DNA of 17,887 nt from JBHIEE01 sp046760445 (GCA_046760445.1 JBHIEE010000057.1:1-17887), one strand, 5' to 3'; shown: positions 1 through 7,978, counted from the first letter of the stretch. Notes: a model not told the origin generated them from the letters alone. Program-made: numbers and translations.

Positions 1-2
1 TT

Positions 3-698
3 CTGCCCCCTTTCTGGGAAACTTGGTGGTTTATCGGACTGTCAGCTATAGGTTTTCTGTCTTTAGTTTTTGCGGGTCATAGGTATAGAATTAACAAAAT
101 AAAAAGAGAGAAAGAGAAACTTGAAGAATTGGTCAGAGAAAGAACTAAAAAGCTTAATGAGCTGGCCATTACTGATGAGTTAACTCAAGTATATAATCGG
201 CGATTCTTTATGAAAAGTCTTGATCAGGAATTAAGAAGAACCGTACGCAGGAAATTCCCAGATTCTGTCGCTCTGATTATTTTGGATATTGATCATTTCA
301 AAAAATTTAATGATAATTTTGGTCATCAGGCAGGAGATTATGTCCTGGCATGTTTAGCAGAGATTTTAAAAAATCGAATTCGTGAAACAGACACTGTGGC
401 TCGGTATGGAGGTGAGGAGTTTTCTATAATTCTTCCCTCTACTGATTTAAAAGGTGCCCAAATCTTAGCTGAAAATTTACGCCAATCAGTTGAGAATTGC
501 CCTTGTAAATTCAATGATCAGATATTCAAAATAACCATCAGCTTAGGAATTGGAGTTATCAGTCATCCCAGAGTCTTCCATGAAAGATTAATAGATAATT
601 TAATTAAAGCAGCAGACGAGGCACTTTATGAAGCCAAAAATAAAGGTCGCAACCGGGTTTGTTTTAGGGAAATCATTTCCGAGGAAATAGAAATTTGA
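3..698 (+). CDS. Membrane diguanylate cyclase (GGDEF), 5' end outside window
   Basis: C-terminal 231 residues of a sensor diguanylate cyclase, which makes cyclic di-GMP from two GTP. The frame is open to the left edge, so the gene starts outside the window. The first visible residues (LPPFWETWWF) look like the end of a Y_Y_Y domain, the module that closes two-component-type beta-propeller sensors. One membrane helix follows (about visible residues 9-27), then a charged coiled-coil linker, then a GGDEF domain. The metal site (LDIDHFKKFND) and the active-site signature GGEEF are intact. An RxxD inhibitory site (RETD) sits five residues before GGEEF, so product feedback inhibition is expected. 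An internal ATG at 129 would drop the membrane helix and is unlikely to be the real start. The GGDEF assignment is certain. The propeller sensor is inferred from the short junction. Confidence 0.92.
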   Translation: MPPFWETWWFIGLSAIGFLSLVFAGHRYRINKIKREKEKLEELVRERTKKLNELAITDELTQVYNRRFFMKSLDQELRRTVRRKFPDSVALIILDIDHFKKFNDNFGHQAGDYVLACLAEILKNRIRETDTVARYGGEEFSIILPSTDLKGAQILAENLRQSVENCPCKFNDQIFKITISLGIGVISHPRVFHERLIDNLIKAADEALYEAKNKGRNRVCFREIISEEIEI

Positions 699-774
699 AG
701 CCAGCCAAATTTTTCAATTTCATTGATTAAGAAAAAACCTAAGACTTTTAGTTTAAACCTTATTTAAATGAAAC

Positions 775-800
775 TTTTCCTGCCTTTTATGCATCTATAA
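775..800 (+). promoter_or_regulatory. Possible ECF-type promoter before the first sigma operon
   Basis: TGAAAC at 769-774 resembles an ECF -35 element. It is followed after 17 nt by CATCTATAA (792-800), a weak match to ECF -10 elements of the TCTRA type. It lies about 40 nt before the sigma start and would fit autoregulation. The -10 match is poor, so this is tentative. Confidence 0.25.
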
Positions 801-837
801 AAATAGAGAATGGATAAATTAAAGGGGATAAAGTATA

Positions 838-1419
838 ATGCTCATACTCATGAAAGATACTGAAAACGAAAATCTTAAGTTTGAATCTTTAATTCGTCAG
901 TACGAAAAATATATTTATAATCTGCTTTTCCAGTTGGCTGGAAATCAAGCAGAAGCAAAAGATTTGGCCCAAGAAACATTTATTCAAGTTTACAAGAAAC
1001 TCAATACTTTCCGAAATGAGGGAAGTCTGAAAAGCTGGATAACCCGGATAGCTATTAATTGTTTCCGAATGAGCAAAAGAGCCAAGCCCCCTCATGTCTC
1101 AATTAATCTTGGAGAATTGGTCATTCCTGATTCTTCTGGGAATCCAGAGAGAGTGGCTATTAAAAGAGAAATGCAGTGGTGTATTACTCATACTTTACAA
1201 CAACATATTCCAAAAAAATATCGTCTGGTGCTTGTTCTCCGAGATCTTCAGGAAATGAGCTATTCAGAGATTGCCCAGATTTTAAATCTCCCAATTAGCA
1301 CAGTCAAGATTCGCTTACATCGAGCAAGAAAGGCTTTCCGAGACCATTTTATTAAGGGTGGCTGTAAAGCTTTTGTTAGTGATTTCTCATGCTTCTGTCA
1401 GGGGATAGAGAAAATATGA
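838..1419 (+). CDS. ECF (sigma-70 family group 4) RNA polymerase sigma factor
   Basis: A 193-residue ECF sigma factor that would direct RNA polymerase to a stress regulon. Region 2 spans about residues 17-82 and includes AEAKDLAQETFIQVYKKL and the -10 recognition stretch SLKSWITRIAINCF. Region 4 spans about 116-170 and ends in a helix-turn-helix (SYSEIAQILNLPISTVKIRLHRARKAF). There is no region 1.1 or 3, as expected for group 4. The start at 838 has an aaagggga Shine-Dalgarno about 10 nt upstream; the ATG at 850 would sit too far from it. The stop overlaps the next gene as ATGA at 1416-1419, which indicates translational coupling to its likely anti-sigma factor. The last 25 residues, rich in Cys and Phe, are not part of the usual fold. 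Confidence 0.93.
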   Translation: MLILMKDTENENLKFESLIRQYEKYIYNLLFQLAGNQAEAKDLAQETFIQVYKKLNTFRNEGSLKSWITRIAINCFRMSKRAKPPHVSINLGELVIPDSSGNPERVAIKREMQWCITHTLQQHIPKKYRLVLVLRDLQEMSYSEIAQILNLPISTVKIRLHRARKAFRDHFIKGGCKAFVSDFSCFCQGIEKI

Positions 1420-1616
1420 ATTGCAGCCAGGCAATTAACTTATTATCAGAATATCTGGATAATCAACTCGACCGTTCTATTAAAAATGAAATAGCCGAAC
1501 ATTTAAAAGGCTGTTCTTCCTGTTCTGAAGAACTAAAAACCCTGAAGAAGACTCTTAAAATTCTAAAAAGTCTTGATATTCTGGAACCCCCAAAAAAATC
1601 AGAGGAGGAAAAATGA
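1416..1616 (+). CDS. Small zinc-binding anti-sigma factor (ZAS / zf-HC2)
   Basis: A 66-residue soluble protein made up almost only of an anti-sigma zinc finger. It shows the HxxxCxxC signature (EHLKGCSSC) and an upstream Cys (MNCSQAINLLSEYLD) that is usually the fourth zinc ligand. ZAS domains bind ECF sigma factors and block core polymerase binding. The frame is open upstream to an ATG at 1389. The start at 1416 is preferred because it forms an ATGA overlap with the sigma gene and has a caggggat Shine-Dalgarno just upstream. The stop overlaps the cupin gene in the same way (ATGA, 1613-1616). There is no membrane helix, so any signal is probably sensed in the cytoplasm, perhaps through the cupin. 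Confidence 0.85.
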   Translation: MNCSQAINLLSEYLDNQLDRSIKNEIAEHLKGCSSCSEELKTLKKTLKILKSLDILEPPKKSEEEK

Positions 1617-1948
1617 ATAAGATTATCAAATTATCTCAAGTTCTTTCCCAAGAAAAGAATTTTAAAGGAGTATCATTTAAAACCTTAGCTACTGGAGAAA
1701 GAATAATGCTCACCATAATGTATTACCAGAAAGGAACGAAGGTTTCCCCCCATTCCCACCCTCATGAACAGGTTGGATTTGTTTTGAATGGTAAATTAAA
1801 GATGAATCTAAATAATGAGGCTTTCTTGCTGGAAAAAGGAGACAGTTATTTCATTCCCGCTGATGGGGAGCACGGTTTTGAAGCACTGGAAAAATCAGAA
1901 GTAATTGATACTTTCAGTCCCCCTCGGGAAGATTACAAAATTAAGTAG
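1613..1948 (+). CDS. Single-domain cupin protein, possible signal-sensing partner of the anti-sigma factor
   Basis: A 111-residue single-domain cupin. Motif 1 is GTKVSPHSHPHEQVGFVLNG with candidate metal ligands His47, His49, His51 and Glu52. Motif 2 is GDSYFIPADGEHGFE with His87, so the usual metal site is complete. A good ribosome site (agaggagg) precedes the ATG. The gene overlaps the anti-sigma gene by 4 nt and closes a sigma/ZAS/cupin operon. In Rhodobacter ChrR one polypeptide holds a ZAS domain and a cupin-like domain and releases sigmaE on singlet oxygen. Here the two parts are on separate genes, so the cupin may act as the sensor in trans. That role is inference. A small metabolic or detoxifying cupin co-expressed with the regulon is also possible. 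Confidence 0.85.
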   Translation: MNKIIKLSQVLSQEKNFKGVSFKTLATGERIMLTIMYYQKGTKVSPHSHPHEQVGFVLNGKLKMNLNNEAFLLEKGDSYFIPADGEHGFEALEKSEVIDTFSPPREDYKIK

Positions 1949-2006
1949 AATATCAAAAGATGTAATTCAGTATATTATTAATCTTCGAACCTCACTTTTA
2001 TAATCT

Positions 2007-2483
2007 CTAATTTTTCACTTTTAACTCATAACCACAGTAGGGACAGAAATTTTGGTTTGGCTCAATTGTTTTTTTACATTGGGGGCAGAGAGATTTTACA
2101 TTTGAACCACATTGAGGACAATGAATATATTCTGCTGGCAAGAGATTACCACATTGAGTACATCTATTCAACTTAGGTTTTCTAAACAATAAGTAAATGA
2201 TAAGTCCAATAAAATAAGGAACGAAGATAATTATTAGTAACCAAAGCCAAGGGTTCATTCCTCTTCTTTTGGCATCGTGATAGATATAGTCTAATATAAC
2301 CAGTGCAACAGTTAATACAACTAAAATGAATATAAATATCCCCAAGACACCAAAGACATTTACTCCAGAAAATTTAAGAACAAGCCAACCAGTCAGAGCT
2401 GAGGCCAAAAAAGCAATGCTCAAATAAATAAGTATTCTTTTGTATAATTTATCTCTTTTCTTTTCGTATTTAGATAATCCCAT
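2007..2483 (-). CDS. Three-TM membrane protein with C-terminal double zinc ribbon
   Basis: A 158-residue protein with three predicted membrane helices (about residues 17-38, 43-67 and 77-98). The last one is followed by FRKP, like the PLDc_N type of small membrane module. The C-terminal third carries eight cysteines in four CxxC pairs (C108/C111, C122/C125, C133/C136, C147/C150), the layout of a double zinc ribbon. The start has a clear aaggaggt ribosome site. It overlaps the preceding anti-sigma gene by 14 nt and is third in the sigma/anti-sigma operon. It could be an accessory part of the signalling complex at the membrane or a target of it. The function is unknown; only the architecture is supported. 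Confidence 0.8.
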   Translation of the reverse strand: MGLSKYEKKRDKLYKRILIYLSIAFLASALTGWLVLKFSGVNVFGVLGIFIFILVVLTVALVILDYIYHDAKRRGMNPWLWLLIIIFVPYFIGLIIYLLFRKPKLNRCTQCGNLLPAEYIHCPQCGSNVKSLCPQCKKTIEPNQNFCPYCGYELKVKN

Positions 2484-2958
2484 GATTGACCTCCTTAAAA
2501 TATATCTGTTTTATTTTTAAAATAATGGGTATGGTTACAAGAGAAAAAAAGCTGAAGATTCCCCACCAAAGAGCAAAGAAATAAGTAAAATTCCTAAAGA
2601 TAGCCCAAGGAACAATTGACGAAACCATTTTGAAAATTAAAATAGGTATCAAAATAGAAATAAACAGCGAAAAGAACGAAGTAAGAACTATCAATCTTGT
2701 CTTTATTCTTTCCTCATATTCGATCTCTCTTCGTTGCAATTTTTCCTTAGCTAAATTTTTGATTCTTTCAAAAGCAAAGGAGTTAATTGATAAGACAGAA
2801 TGTTTTTCCATTCCTTTAAAAATCACTCTCAAAGAATTTAGCCCTTCTCTACACCTCGGACATTCTTCCAAATGTTTTTCTATTTTCTTGTTTAGTTTAT
2901 TGTCCAATCCTCCTAAATAAAAAAGAGGTAATTTTTTTATAACTTTTTTATGCTTCAT
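2470..2958 (-). CDS. Membrane anti-sigma factor with N-terminal zinc finger
   Basis: 162 residues. The N-terminus is a ZAS/zf-HC2 domain with the HxxxCxxC signature (His29, Cys33, Cys36: KHLEECPRC). A charged linker follows, then two membrane helices (about residues 88-112 and 124-147). This fits a membrane-held anti-sigma factor that traps the ECF sigma factor encoded immediately upstream. The start overlaps the end of the sigma gene by 11 nt and has a Shine-Dalgarno (aaggagag), so the two are translationally coupled. Almost no residues lie outside the membrane beyond the short loop, so a large external sensor is absent and the signal probably comes through the membrane or through the next gene product. 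Confidence 0.85.
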   Translation of the reverse strand: MKHKKVIKKLPLFYLGGLDNKLNKKIEKHLEECPRCREGLNSLRVIFKGMEKHSVLSINSFAFERIKNLAKEKLQRREIEYEERIKTRLIVLTSFFSLFISILIPILIFKMVSSIVPWAIFRNFTYFFALWWGIFSFFSLVTIPIILKIKQIYFKEVNHGII

Positions 2959-3502
2959 TTCTGCTCTCCTTAAACCATATCTTTTTCATAGAATTAATTC
3001 CTCTATTTAATCTGCTTTTTACTGTGCCGACAGGAATTCTTAAAATGTCAGAAATTTCTTTTAAATCGCATTGATGGTAGAATCTCAAGATAATTACTTC
3101 TCTTAGTTTTGGTGAAATTTTGTTCAACGTCCTCATCAATTTTTCATCCCCAGCTTTTGATTCATTAAGAACTTCAGATTTCTCCGCCCAGAAAAATTTT
3201 TGTTTTAATCTTCTTCTTTTTGTTTTTCTTAAAGAATCTAAGCATAGATTTCTTGATATAGTAAACAACCAAATTTTAAATGAATATTTTGGATTAAATT
3301 TTCCTATTTTTTCAATCACTCTCGTCCAAGTTTCTTGGAATATATCCTCAGCAGTTTGATAATTTGATATCATTCGATAAATAAAATTAAAAAGATTGTC
3401 TTTATACTTATCCATTAGTTCTTCCACTGCGTTAAAATCCCCATTTTTTATTTTTTCTGCCAAGAGTTCATCTATCTTAAAATCTTTATTTTTCACTTTC
3501 AT
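2948..3502 (-). CDS. ECF RNA polymerase sigma factor (second system)
   Basis: A 184-residue ECF sigma factor. Region 2 runs from about residue 25 to 95 (AEDIFQETWTRVIEKIGKF, FKIWLFTISRNLCLDSLRK). Region 4 runs from about 120 to 175 (LREVIILRFYHQCDLKEISDILRIPVGTVKSRLNRG). It heads a three-gene minus-strand operon with its membrane anti-sigma factor and a zinc-ribbon membrane protein. No Shine-Dalgarno precedes the ATG. Instead an ECF-type promoter lies immediately upstream, which suggests a leaderless message and direct autoregulation. No other in-frame start within the first 30 codons looks better. It differs clearly in sequence from the sigma factor at 838, so this is not a recent duplication. 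Confidence 0.93.
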   Translation of the reverse strand: MKVKNKDFKIDELLAEKIKNGDFNAVEELMDKYKDNLFNFIYRMISNYQTAEDIFQETWTRVIEKIGKFNPKYSFKIWLFTISRNLCLDSLRKTKRRRLKQKFFWAEKSEVLNESKAGDEKLMRTLNKISPKLREVIILRFYHQCDLKEISDILRIPVGTVKSRLNRGINSMKKIWFKESRNEA

Positions 3503-3509
3503 AGGTTAT

Positions 3510-3534
3510 TACGCCTAAACAATAAAAAAGTTCC
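3510..3534 (-). promoter_or_regulatory. ECF-type promoter GGAAC-N16-CGTA, likely autoregulatory
   Basis: On the minus strand GGAAC (3534-3530) and CGTA (3513-3510) are separated by exactly 16 nt with a T-rich start to the spacer. This closely resembles promoters used by ECF sigma factors of the SigW/sigmaE kind. The last base of CGTA is 7 nt from the sigma ATG, so transcription would start at or within a base or two of the start codon. Confidence 0.6.
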
Positions 3535-3583
3535 TTTTTTATTTTATCTTTTAATTTTCTTAATAAAGATATAAAATTAGAAT

Positions 3584-6142
3584 ATGATAGAAAAGATCAG
3601 AGTTCAAGGAGCAGAACAACATAATCTAAAGAAAATCGATGTAAGTCTCCCTCGAAATAAATTTATTGTCATCACAGGACCAAGTGGTTCGGGAAAATCT
3701 TCCTTAGCTTTTGACACTCTTTACGCTGAAGGACAGCGCCGATACATTGAATGTCTCTCGACTTATGCTCGGCAATTCATAGAGCAGTTAGAAAAGCCAG
3801 AAGTAGAACTAATCGAAGGGCTTTCTCCTTCTATTTCCATTGACCAAAAAACTATTTCTCATAATCCCCGCTCCACAGTAGGAACAATAACTGAAATTCA
3901 CGATTATCTCAGACTTTTATTCGCCCGGGCGGGAACTCCTTATTGCCCTCAGTGTGGAAGAATAATCGAATCTCAGACATCTGATCAGATATTTCAGAAA
4001 ACCATGGAGAATTATTTGGGACAAAAAATTAAAATCCTTTCTCCTATTATTCGGGGAAGAAAAGGGGAATATCATCAGCTTCTGGCGAGAATGAGAAAAA
4101 AAGGATTTTTAAGAGCAAGAATAGATGGAGTTTTCAAAGAATTAGAAGAAGAAATTCGATTGGAAAAGACGAAAAAACATACTATCGAGATTCTAATTGA
4201 TGAGATTGAGATTTCTCCGGAAAGGGAGAAAAGAATAAAGGAGGCTATTTTTTATTCTTTAGATTTGGCTGAAGGCACTTTGCTCATTATTGATTCTCGA
4301 GGCAAGGAAAGATTATATTCTTTAAAGCTTTTCTGTCCTTACTGCGAGATAAGTTTGCCTCAACTTGAACCTCGAAATTTTTCTTTTAACAGTCCTTATG
4401 GTGCTTGTTCAGAATGTAATGGACTTGGTTTTGAAACAACCTATAATGAATGGGGCGAGATAGAATTAACTGAACAGGTTTGTCCGGCTTGTCAGGGACA
4501 AAGGCTGAAACCAGAAAGCTTGTCTGTTAAGGTTGACGGAAAAAATATTTATCAGCTCTCTTGTCTTCCCATCAAAAATCTTCTGAAAGAACTTCCTTCT
4601 TTACAATTTCCACCAAATCAAAAGGTAATAGCTGAAAAGATTTTAAAAGAGATTATTTCCCGCTTGGAGATTATGAATGAACTTGGCTTATCTTACCTCG
4701 ATTTAAATCGACCAGCGATCACTCTGGCAGGAGGAGAAGCTCAAAGAGTTAGATTGGCTACTCAAATTGGCACCAAGCTCAGAGGGGTGATGTATGTCTT
4801 AGATGAACCAACTATTGGCTTGCATCAAAGAGATAATAAGAAATTAATTTCGATTTTAAAGGGTATCAGAGACATTGGAAATACTATCATTGTGGTGGAG
4901 CATGACGAACAGACTATCCGCGCGGCTGATTTCATCTTAGACTTAGGACCAGGAGCAGGAGAGCAAGGAGGATACAAAGTAGCTGAAGGCTCAGTGGATG
5001 ATCTTCTTAGTCATTCTAATAATTCTCTGACTGCTCTCTATCTCAGAAAAGAGAAATTTATTCCTATACCAGAGAAAAGAAGGCAGCCTAAAGGTTGGTT
5101 AATCATCAAACAGGCAGCTGAACACAATCTAAAAAACATTGATGTAAAAATCCCTTTGGGAGTAATGACTACTATTACTGGTGTCTCTGGTTCAGGAAAA
5201 AGCACCTTAATTTATGATACCTTGTATAAGGTTCTAGCTAAAATTTTCTACCGAGCAAAAGAAACGCCTGGTAAGCATAAAGAAATTTTAGGGATAAAGA
5301 ACATTGATAAGGTTGTTTCTATTGATCAAAAGCCAATTGGCCGAACCCCAAGATCCAATCCTGCAACCTATACCGGACTATTCACTCACCTGAGACAATT
5401 ATTTTCTCAAATACCAGAGGCAAGGCTGAGAGGCTATAAACCTGGCAGGTTCAGTTTTAATGTTAAAGGCGGCAGATGTGAAGAATGTCGGGGTGCAGGA
5501 GTAAAAAGAATCGAAATGCATTTCTTGCCCGATGTGTTTGTCACCTGTCCCCGATGTCAGGGAAAAAGATATAATAAAGAAACGCTTGCTATTGTATATA
5601 AAGGAAAAAATATCGCTGATTACCTGCAAATGACTGTCGATGAGGCATATCCCTATTTGAAAAATATCCCTTCTCTTAAAAATAAATTAAAAGTATTGAA
5701 TCAGGTCGGTTTGGGCTATATCAGGCTCGGTCAACCAGCACCAACTCTTTCTGGAGGAGAGGCTCAGCGAATTAAACTGACCAAAGAACTCAGTCGTAAG
5801 AGCACTGGCAGAACTCTTCATATCCTGGATGAACCAACTACTGGACTTCATTTTGATGATGTAAAAAAACTTCTTGAGCTTCTCTCTGAACTGGTTAATC
5901 GGGGAAATACAATAATCATTATTGAACATAATCTTGAAGTGATAAAATTTTCGGATTATATTATTGACCTTGGACCAGAAGGTGGAGAAGATGGAGGAAA
6001 AATAGTTGCTCAAGGCACTCCTGAGGAAGTGGCTGAAGTAGAAGACTCTTACACTGGTCAATTTCTTAGAAAAATACTGGAACAGAAGGACACCCGTCAG
6101 GTGATGACCAGAACAGACTCAGGGGAAATCCGAGTGGAGTAA
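3584..6142 (+). CDS. uvrA: UvrA, excinuclease ABC subunit A, lacking the insertion domain
   Basis: Damage-recognition ATPase of nucleotide excision repair, cytoplasmic, working with UvrB and UvrC. Both ABC modules are complete: Walker A at about residues 32-40 (GPSGSGKSS) and 533-541 (GVSGSGKST), ABC signatures LAGGEAQR (about 381) and LSGGEAQR, Walker B LDEPTIGL and LDEPTTGL. The UvrB-binding domain (about 120-245) is present. Zinc cysteines C251/C254/C275/C278 and the C-terminal CEEC...CPRC finger are intact. The protein is 852 residues against about 940 usually. Nearly all the difference lies between GLG (280-282) and the CPAC at 300, where the roughly 110-residue insertion domain is cut to about 17. 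The first signature reads LAGGE rather than LSGGE. The ribosome site is weak. holB follows after 4 nt. Confidence 0.97.
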   Translation: MIEKIRVQGAEQHNLKKIDVSLPRNKFIVITGPSGSGKSSLAFDTLYAEGQRRYIECLSTYARQFIEQLEKPEVELIEGLSPSISIDQKTISHNPRSTVGTITEIHDYLRLLFARAGTPYCPQCGRIIESQTSDQIFQKTMENYLGQKIKILSPIIRGRKGEYHQLLARMRKKGFLRARIDGVFKELEEEIRLEKTKKHTIEILIDEIEISPEREKRIKEAIFYSLDLAEGTLLIIDSRGKERLYSLKLFCPYCEISLPQLEPRNFSFNSPYGACSECNGLGFETTYNEWGEIELTEQVCPACQGQRLKPESLSVKVDGKNIYQLSCLPIKNLLKELPSLQFPPNQKVIAEKILKEIISRLEIMNELGLSYLDLNRPAITLAGGEAQRVRLATQIGTKLRGVMYVLDEPTIGLHQRDNKKLISILKGIRDIGNTIIVVEHDEQTIRAADFILDLGPGAGEQGGYKVAEGSVDDLLSHSNNSLTALYLRKEKFIPIPEKRRQPKGWLIIKQAAEHNLKNIDVKIPLGVMTTITGVSGSGKSTLIYDTLYKVLAKIFYRAKETPGKHKEILGIKNIDKVVSIDQKPIGRTPRSNPATYTGLFTHLRQLFSQIPEARLRGYKPGRFSFNVKGGRCEECRGAGVKRIEMHFLPDVFVTCPRCQGKRYNKETLAIVYKGKNIADYLQMTVDEAYPYLKNIPSLKNKLKVLNQVGLGYIRLGQPAPTLSGGEAQRIKLTKELSRKSTGRTLHILDEPTTGLHFDDVKKLLELLSELVNRGNTIIIIEHNLEVIKFSDYIIDLGPEGGEDGGKIVAQGTPEEVAEVEDSYTGQFLRKILEQKDTRQVMTRTDSGEIRVE

Positions 6143-6146
6143 AAAG

Positions 6147-7151
6147 ATGGTTTTTTCTGATATTCCAGGCAATTCAAGAGTAAAGAAAATTCTTCAAAGT
6201 GCTCTTCAAAGAGATAGAATTCCTCACTCTATGATTTTTACTGGACCAAAAGGAGTTGGAAAAAACACAATGGCTCTCACTTTGGCCAAGGCTTTAAATT
6301 GCCTGAATGAAACTACTGATGCCTGTGAATATTGTTCCAACTGTCAAACGATAGAAAAAGGAAATCATCCAGATGTAATGGTTATTTCGCCTGAAGGAAG
6401 CTTTGTAAAAATTGAACAAATAAGATTTTTAACTCATACCGCTTATCTCAAGCCAATGATTAGTAAAAAGAGAGTATTTATTGTGAATCAGGCTGAAAAA
6501 TTAAAAGAGGAAGCAGCGAATGCTTTACTTAAGATTCTAGAAGAGCCACCCCTTTTTTCTTTGATAATATTAATTACTGATAACCCCTCACTACTTCTGC
6601 CAACAATTATCTCCAGATGTCAGATAATAAATTTTTCCCGTATTTCCAAAGAACAAATAGAGTCTATTTTAAAAGAAAAAGGTTATACTCCAGAAAAAGC
6701 AAGACTTCTTTCCATATTAGCTGAGGGAGACTTGGAAAAGGCTTTATCCTTAGATTGGGAAGAGGTTCAAACTAAGAAAAAGGAGGCCTGGGAATTTTTT
6801 TGTGGTTTGATTGCCAGAAATAACTTGGTGAATCATTATAAGAAACTTGAACAAACAAGCAATTCCAAAAAATTCAGGCAAGAATTAGCTGAAACCTTAG
6901 AATTTTTTTCCTCTTTTTGTCGAGATATAATATTGCTCAAGGAGAAAGGAGAAACTGATTTCTTACTAAATCCAGACTACTTAGATGAATTAAAGAGAAT
7001 TCTTAAATCAGTGGATTTAGAACAAATTAAACTCTACCTCTGGGAAATTGAAGGCTTAATATTTGGTCTTGAAAAGAATGTTAAATTAAATATCTTGGTA
7101 AATTATTTATTTTCCTGTTTTCTCAAGGGAAAGGAAGAGAAATATGTCTAA
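6147..7151 (+). CDS. holB: DNA polymerase III delta' subunit
   Basis: A 334-residue AAA+ subunit of the clamp loader, which places the beta clamp on DNA. It has a P-loop GPKGVGKN (about 33-40), a zinc module with Cys52, Cys60, Cys63 and Cys66, the Walker-B-like NQAEKLKEEAANALLKILEEPP segment region near residue 110-130, and the SRC sensor motif (ISRCQ). The residue after the P-loop lysine is Asn followed by Thr, so ATP binding may be weak, as often in delta'. It starts 4 nt after uvrA and overlaps ricT by 8 nt. The holB-ricT order is the one known from Bacillus (holB-yaaT), which supports both calls. Confidence 0.95.
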   Translation: MVFSDIPGNSRVKKILQSALQRDRIPHSMIFTGPKGVGKNTMALTLAKALNCLNETTDACEYCSNCQTIEKGNHPDVMVISPEGSFVKIEQIRFLTHTAYLKPMISKKRVFIVNQAEKLKEEAANALLKILEEPPLFSLIILITDNPSLLLPTIISRCQIINFSRISKEQIESILKEKGYTPEKARLLSILAEGDLEKALSLDWEEVQTKKKEAWEFFCGLIARNNLVNHYKKLEQTSNSKKFRQELAETLEFFSSFCRDIILLKEKGETDFLLNPDYLDELKRILKSVDLEQIKLYLWEIEGLIFGLEKNVKLNILVNYLFSCFLKGKEEKYV

Positions 7152-7824
7152 AATAGCTTGTGTGAAAATAAGACACTCTGGGAAAATTATAAGATTAAAA
7201 TCAGAGAAAGAAAAGTTGGCTTCCGGGGATTTCTGTATTGTTCCCTCAGTTTTAGGCGGAGAATTGGGAATAGTGGTCAATGAATCCCCAGTGGTCTGTG
7301 ACCATTACAACTCTAAGCAAGATATTCCCAAAGTTATTAGAAAGGCCACAAAGAAAGACTTGGAAAAATTCGAACAGCTGAGAGAAAAAGAGCGAAAAGC
7401 TTTTGAATTTTGCCTGGAAAAAATAAAAGCTCGAGAATTACCGATGAAGTTAGTAGCAGTAAGATATTTCTTTAGTGAAAGAAAAGGAATTTTCTACTAT
7501 ACTGCTGAGGGAAGAATAGACTTTCGAGAATTAGTAAAAGACTTGGCTAAGGAATTAAAAATGAGAATTGAAATGCGCCAGATAGGAGTCCGGGATGAGG
7601 CGAAAATGATCGGCGGATTAGGGGTCTGCGGTCGGACACTATGTTGTTTCAGTTTTATGAAAGCTTTTGAGCCAGTAACTATTCAGAAAGCCAAAGAACA
7701 GCAAATTGCAATCAATCCAACCAAGATTTCTGGCTTGTGTGGACGGTTAATGTGTTGTCTCACTTTTGAAGCAGAAAGTAGAGGAAGAATGTATGTTGAG
7801 GAAGAAGAAATTAAAGAAGACTAA
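7144..7824 (+). CDS. ricT: RicT/YaaT-type PSP1 domain protein
   Basis: A 226-residue PSP1 C-terminal family protein. In Bacillus subtilis RicT (YaaT) joins RicA and RicF in a complex with iron-sulfur clusters that affects RNase Y-dependent mRNA processing, sporulation and competence. The diagnostic core is present: MRIEMRQIGVRDEAKMIGG, then the two Cys-rich loops GVCGRTLCC and GLCGRLMCC, about 40 residues apart. These cysteines are the likely cluster ligands. A short acidic C-terminal tail (VEEEEIKED) replaces the longer tails of some homologues. It overlaps holB by 8 nt and has a ggaagag ribosome site. Partner genes ricA and ricF are not in the window, so the complex cannot be confirmed here. 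Confidence 0.93.
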   Translation: MSKIACVKIRHSGKIIRLKSEKEKLASGDFCIVPSVLGGELGIVVNESPVVCDHYNSKQDIPKVIRKATKKDLEKFEQLREKERKAFEFCLEKIKARELPMKLVAVRYFFSERKGIFYYTAEGRIDFRELVKDLAKELKMRIEMRQIGVRDEAKMIGGLGVCGRTLCCFSFMKAFEPVTIQKAKEQQIAINPTKISGLCGRLMCCLTFEAESRGRMYVEEEEIKED

Positions 7825-7905
7825 CCCTATTAATTATTAATTTCGAGTTATAAATTATGATAATCCTGAACTTGTTGAAGGATGAATTGTGAGTTTTGGG
7901 TGTTA

Positions 7906-7978
7906 AATTTTGAATTTTGAACTTTGAATTTTAAACTTCTTTGGTAGTATTTAGATTTGGGATTTTGGATTTGAGAAT
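7906..7978. repeat. Degenerate A/T-rich short tandem repeat
   Basis: The segment repeats TTTTGAA-like units (ttgaattttgaactttgaa and then gatttgggattttggattt). It is intergenic, between the convergent ends of ricT and vapC. It has no coding potential and no clear terminator follows ricT. Confidence 0.5.

Noticed and set aside
1389..1415. Earlier start of the small anti-sigma gene
   Set aside because: The start at 1416 has the ATGA overlap and a ribosome site. The extra nine residues would be encoded inside the sigma gene and are not typical of the domain.
7858..7882. Possible terminator hairpin after ricT (ATCCT...AGGAT)
   Set aside because: Only five pairs form clearly and no T-run follows.
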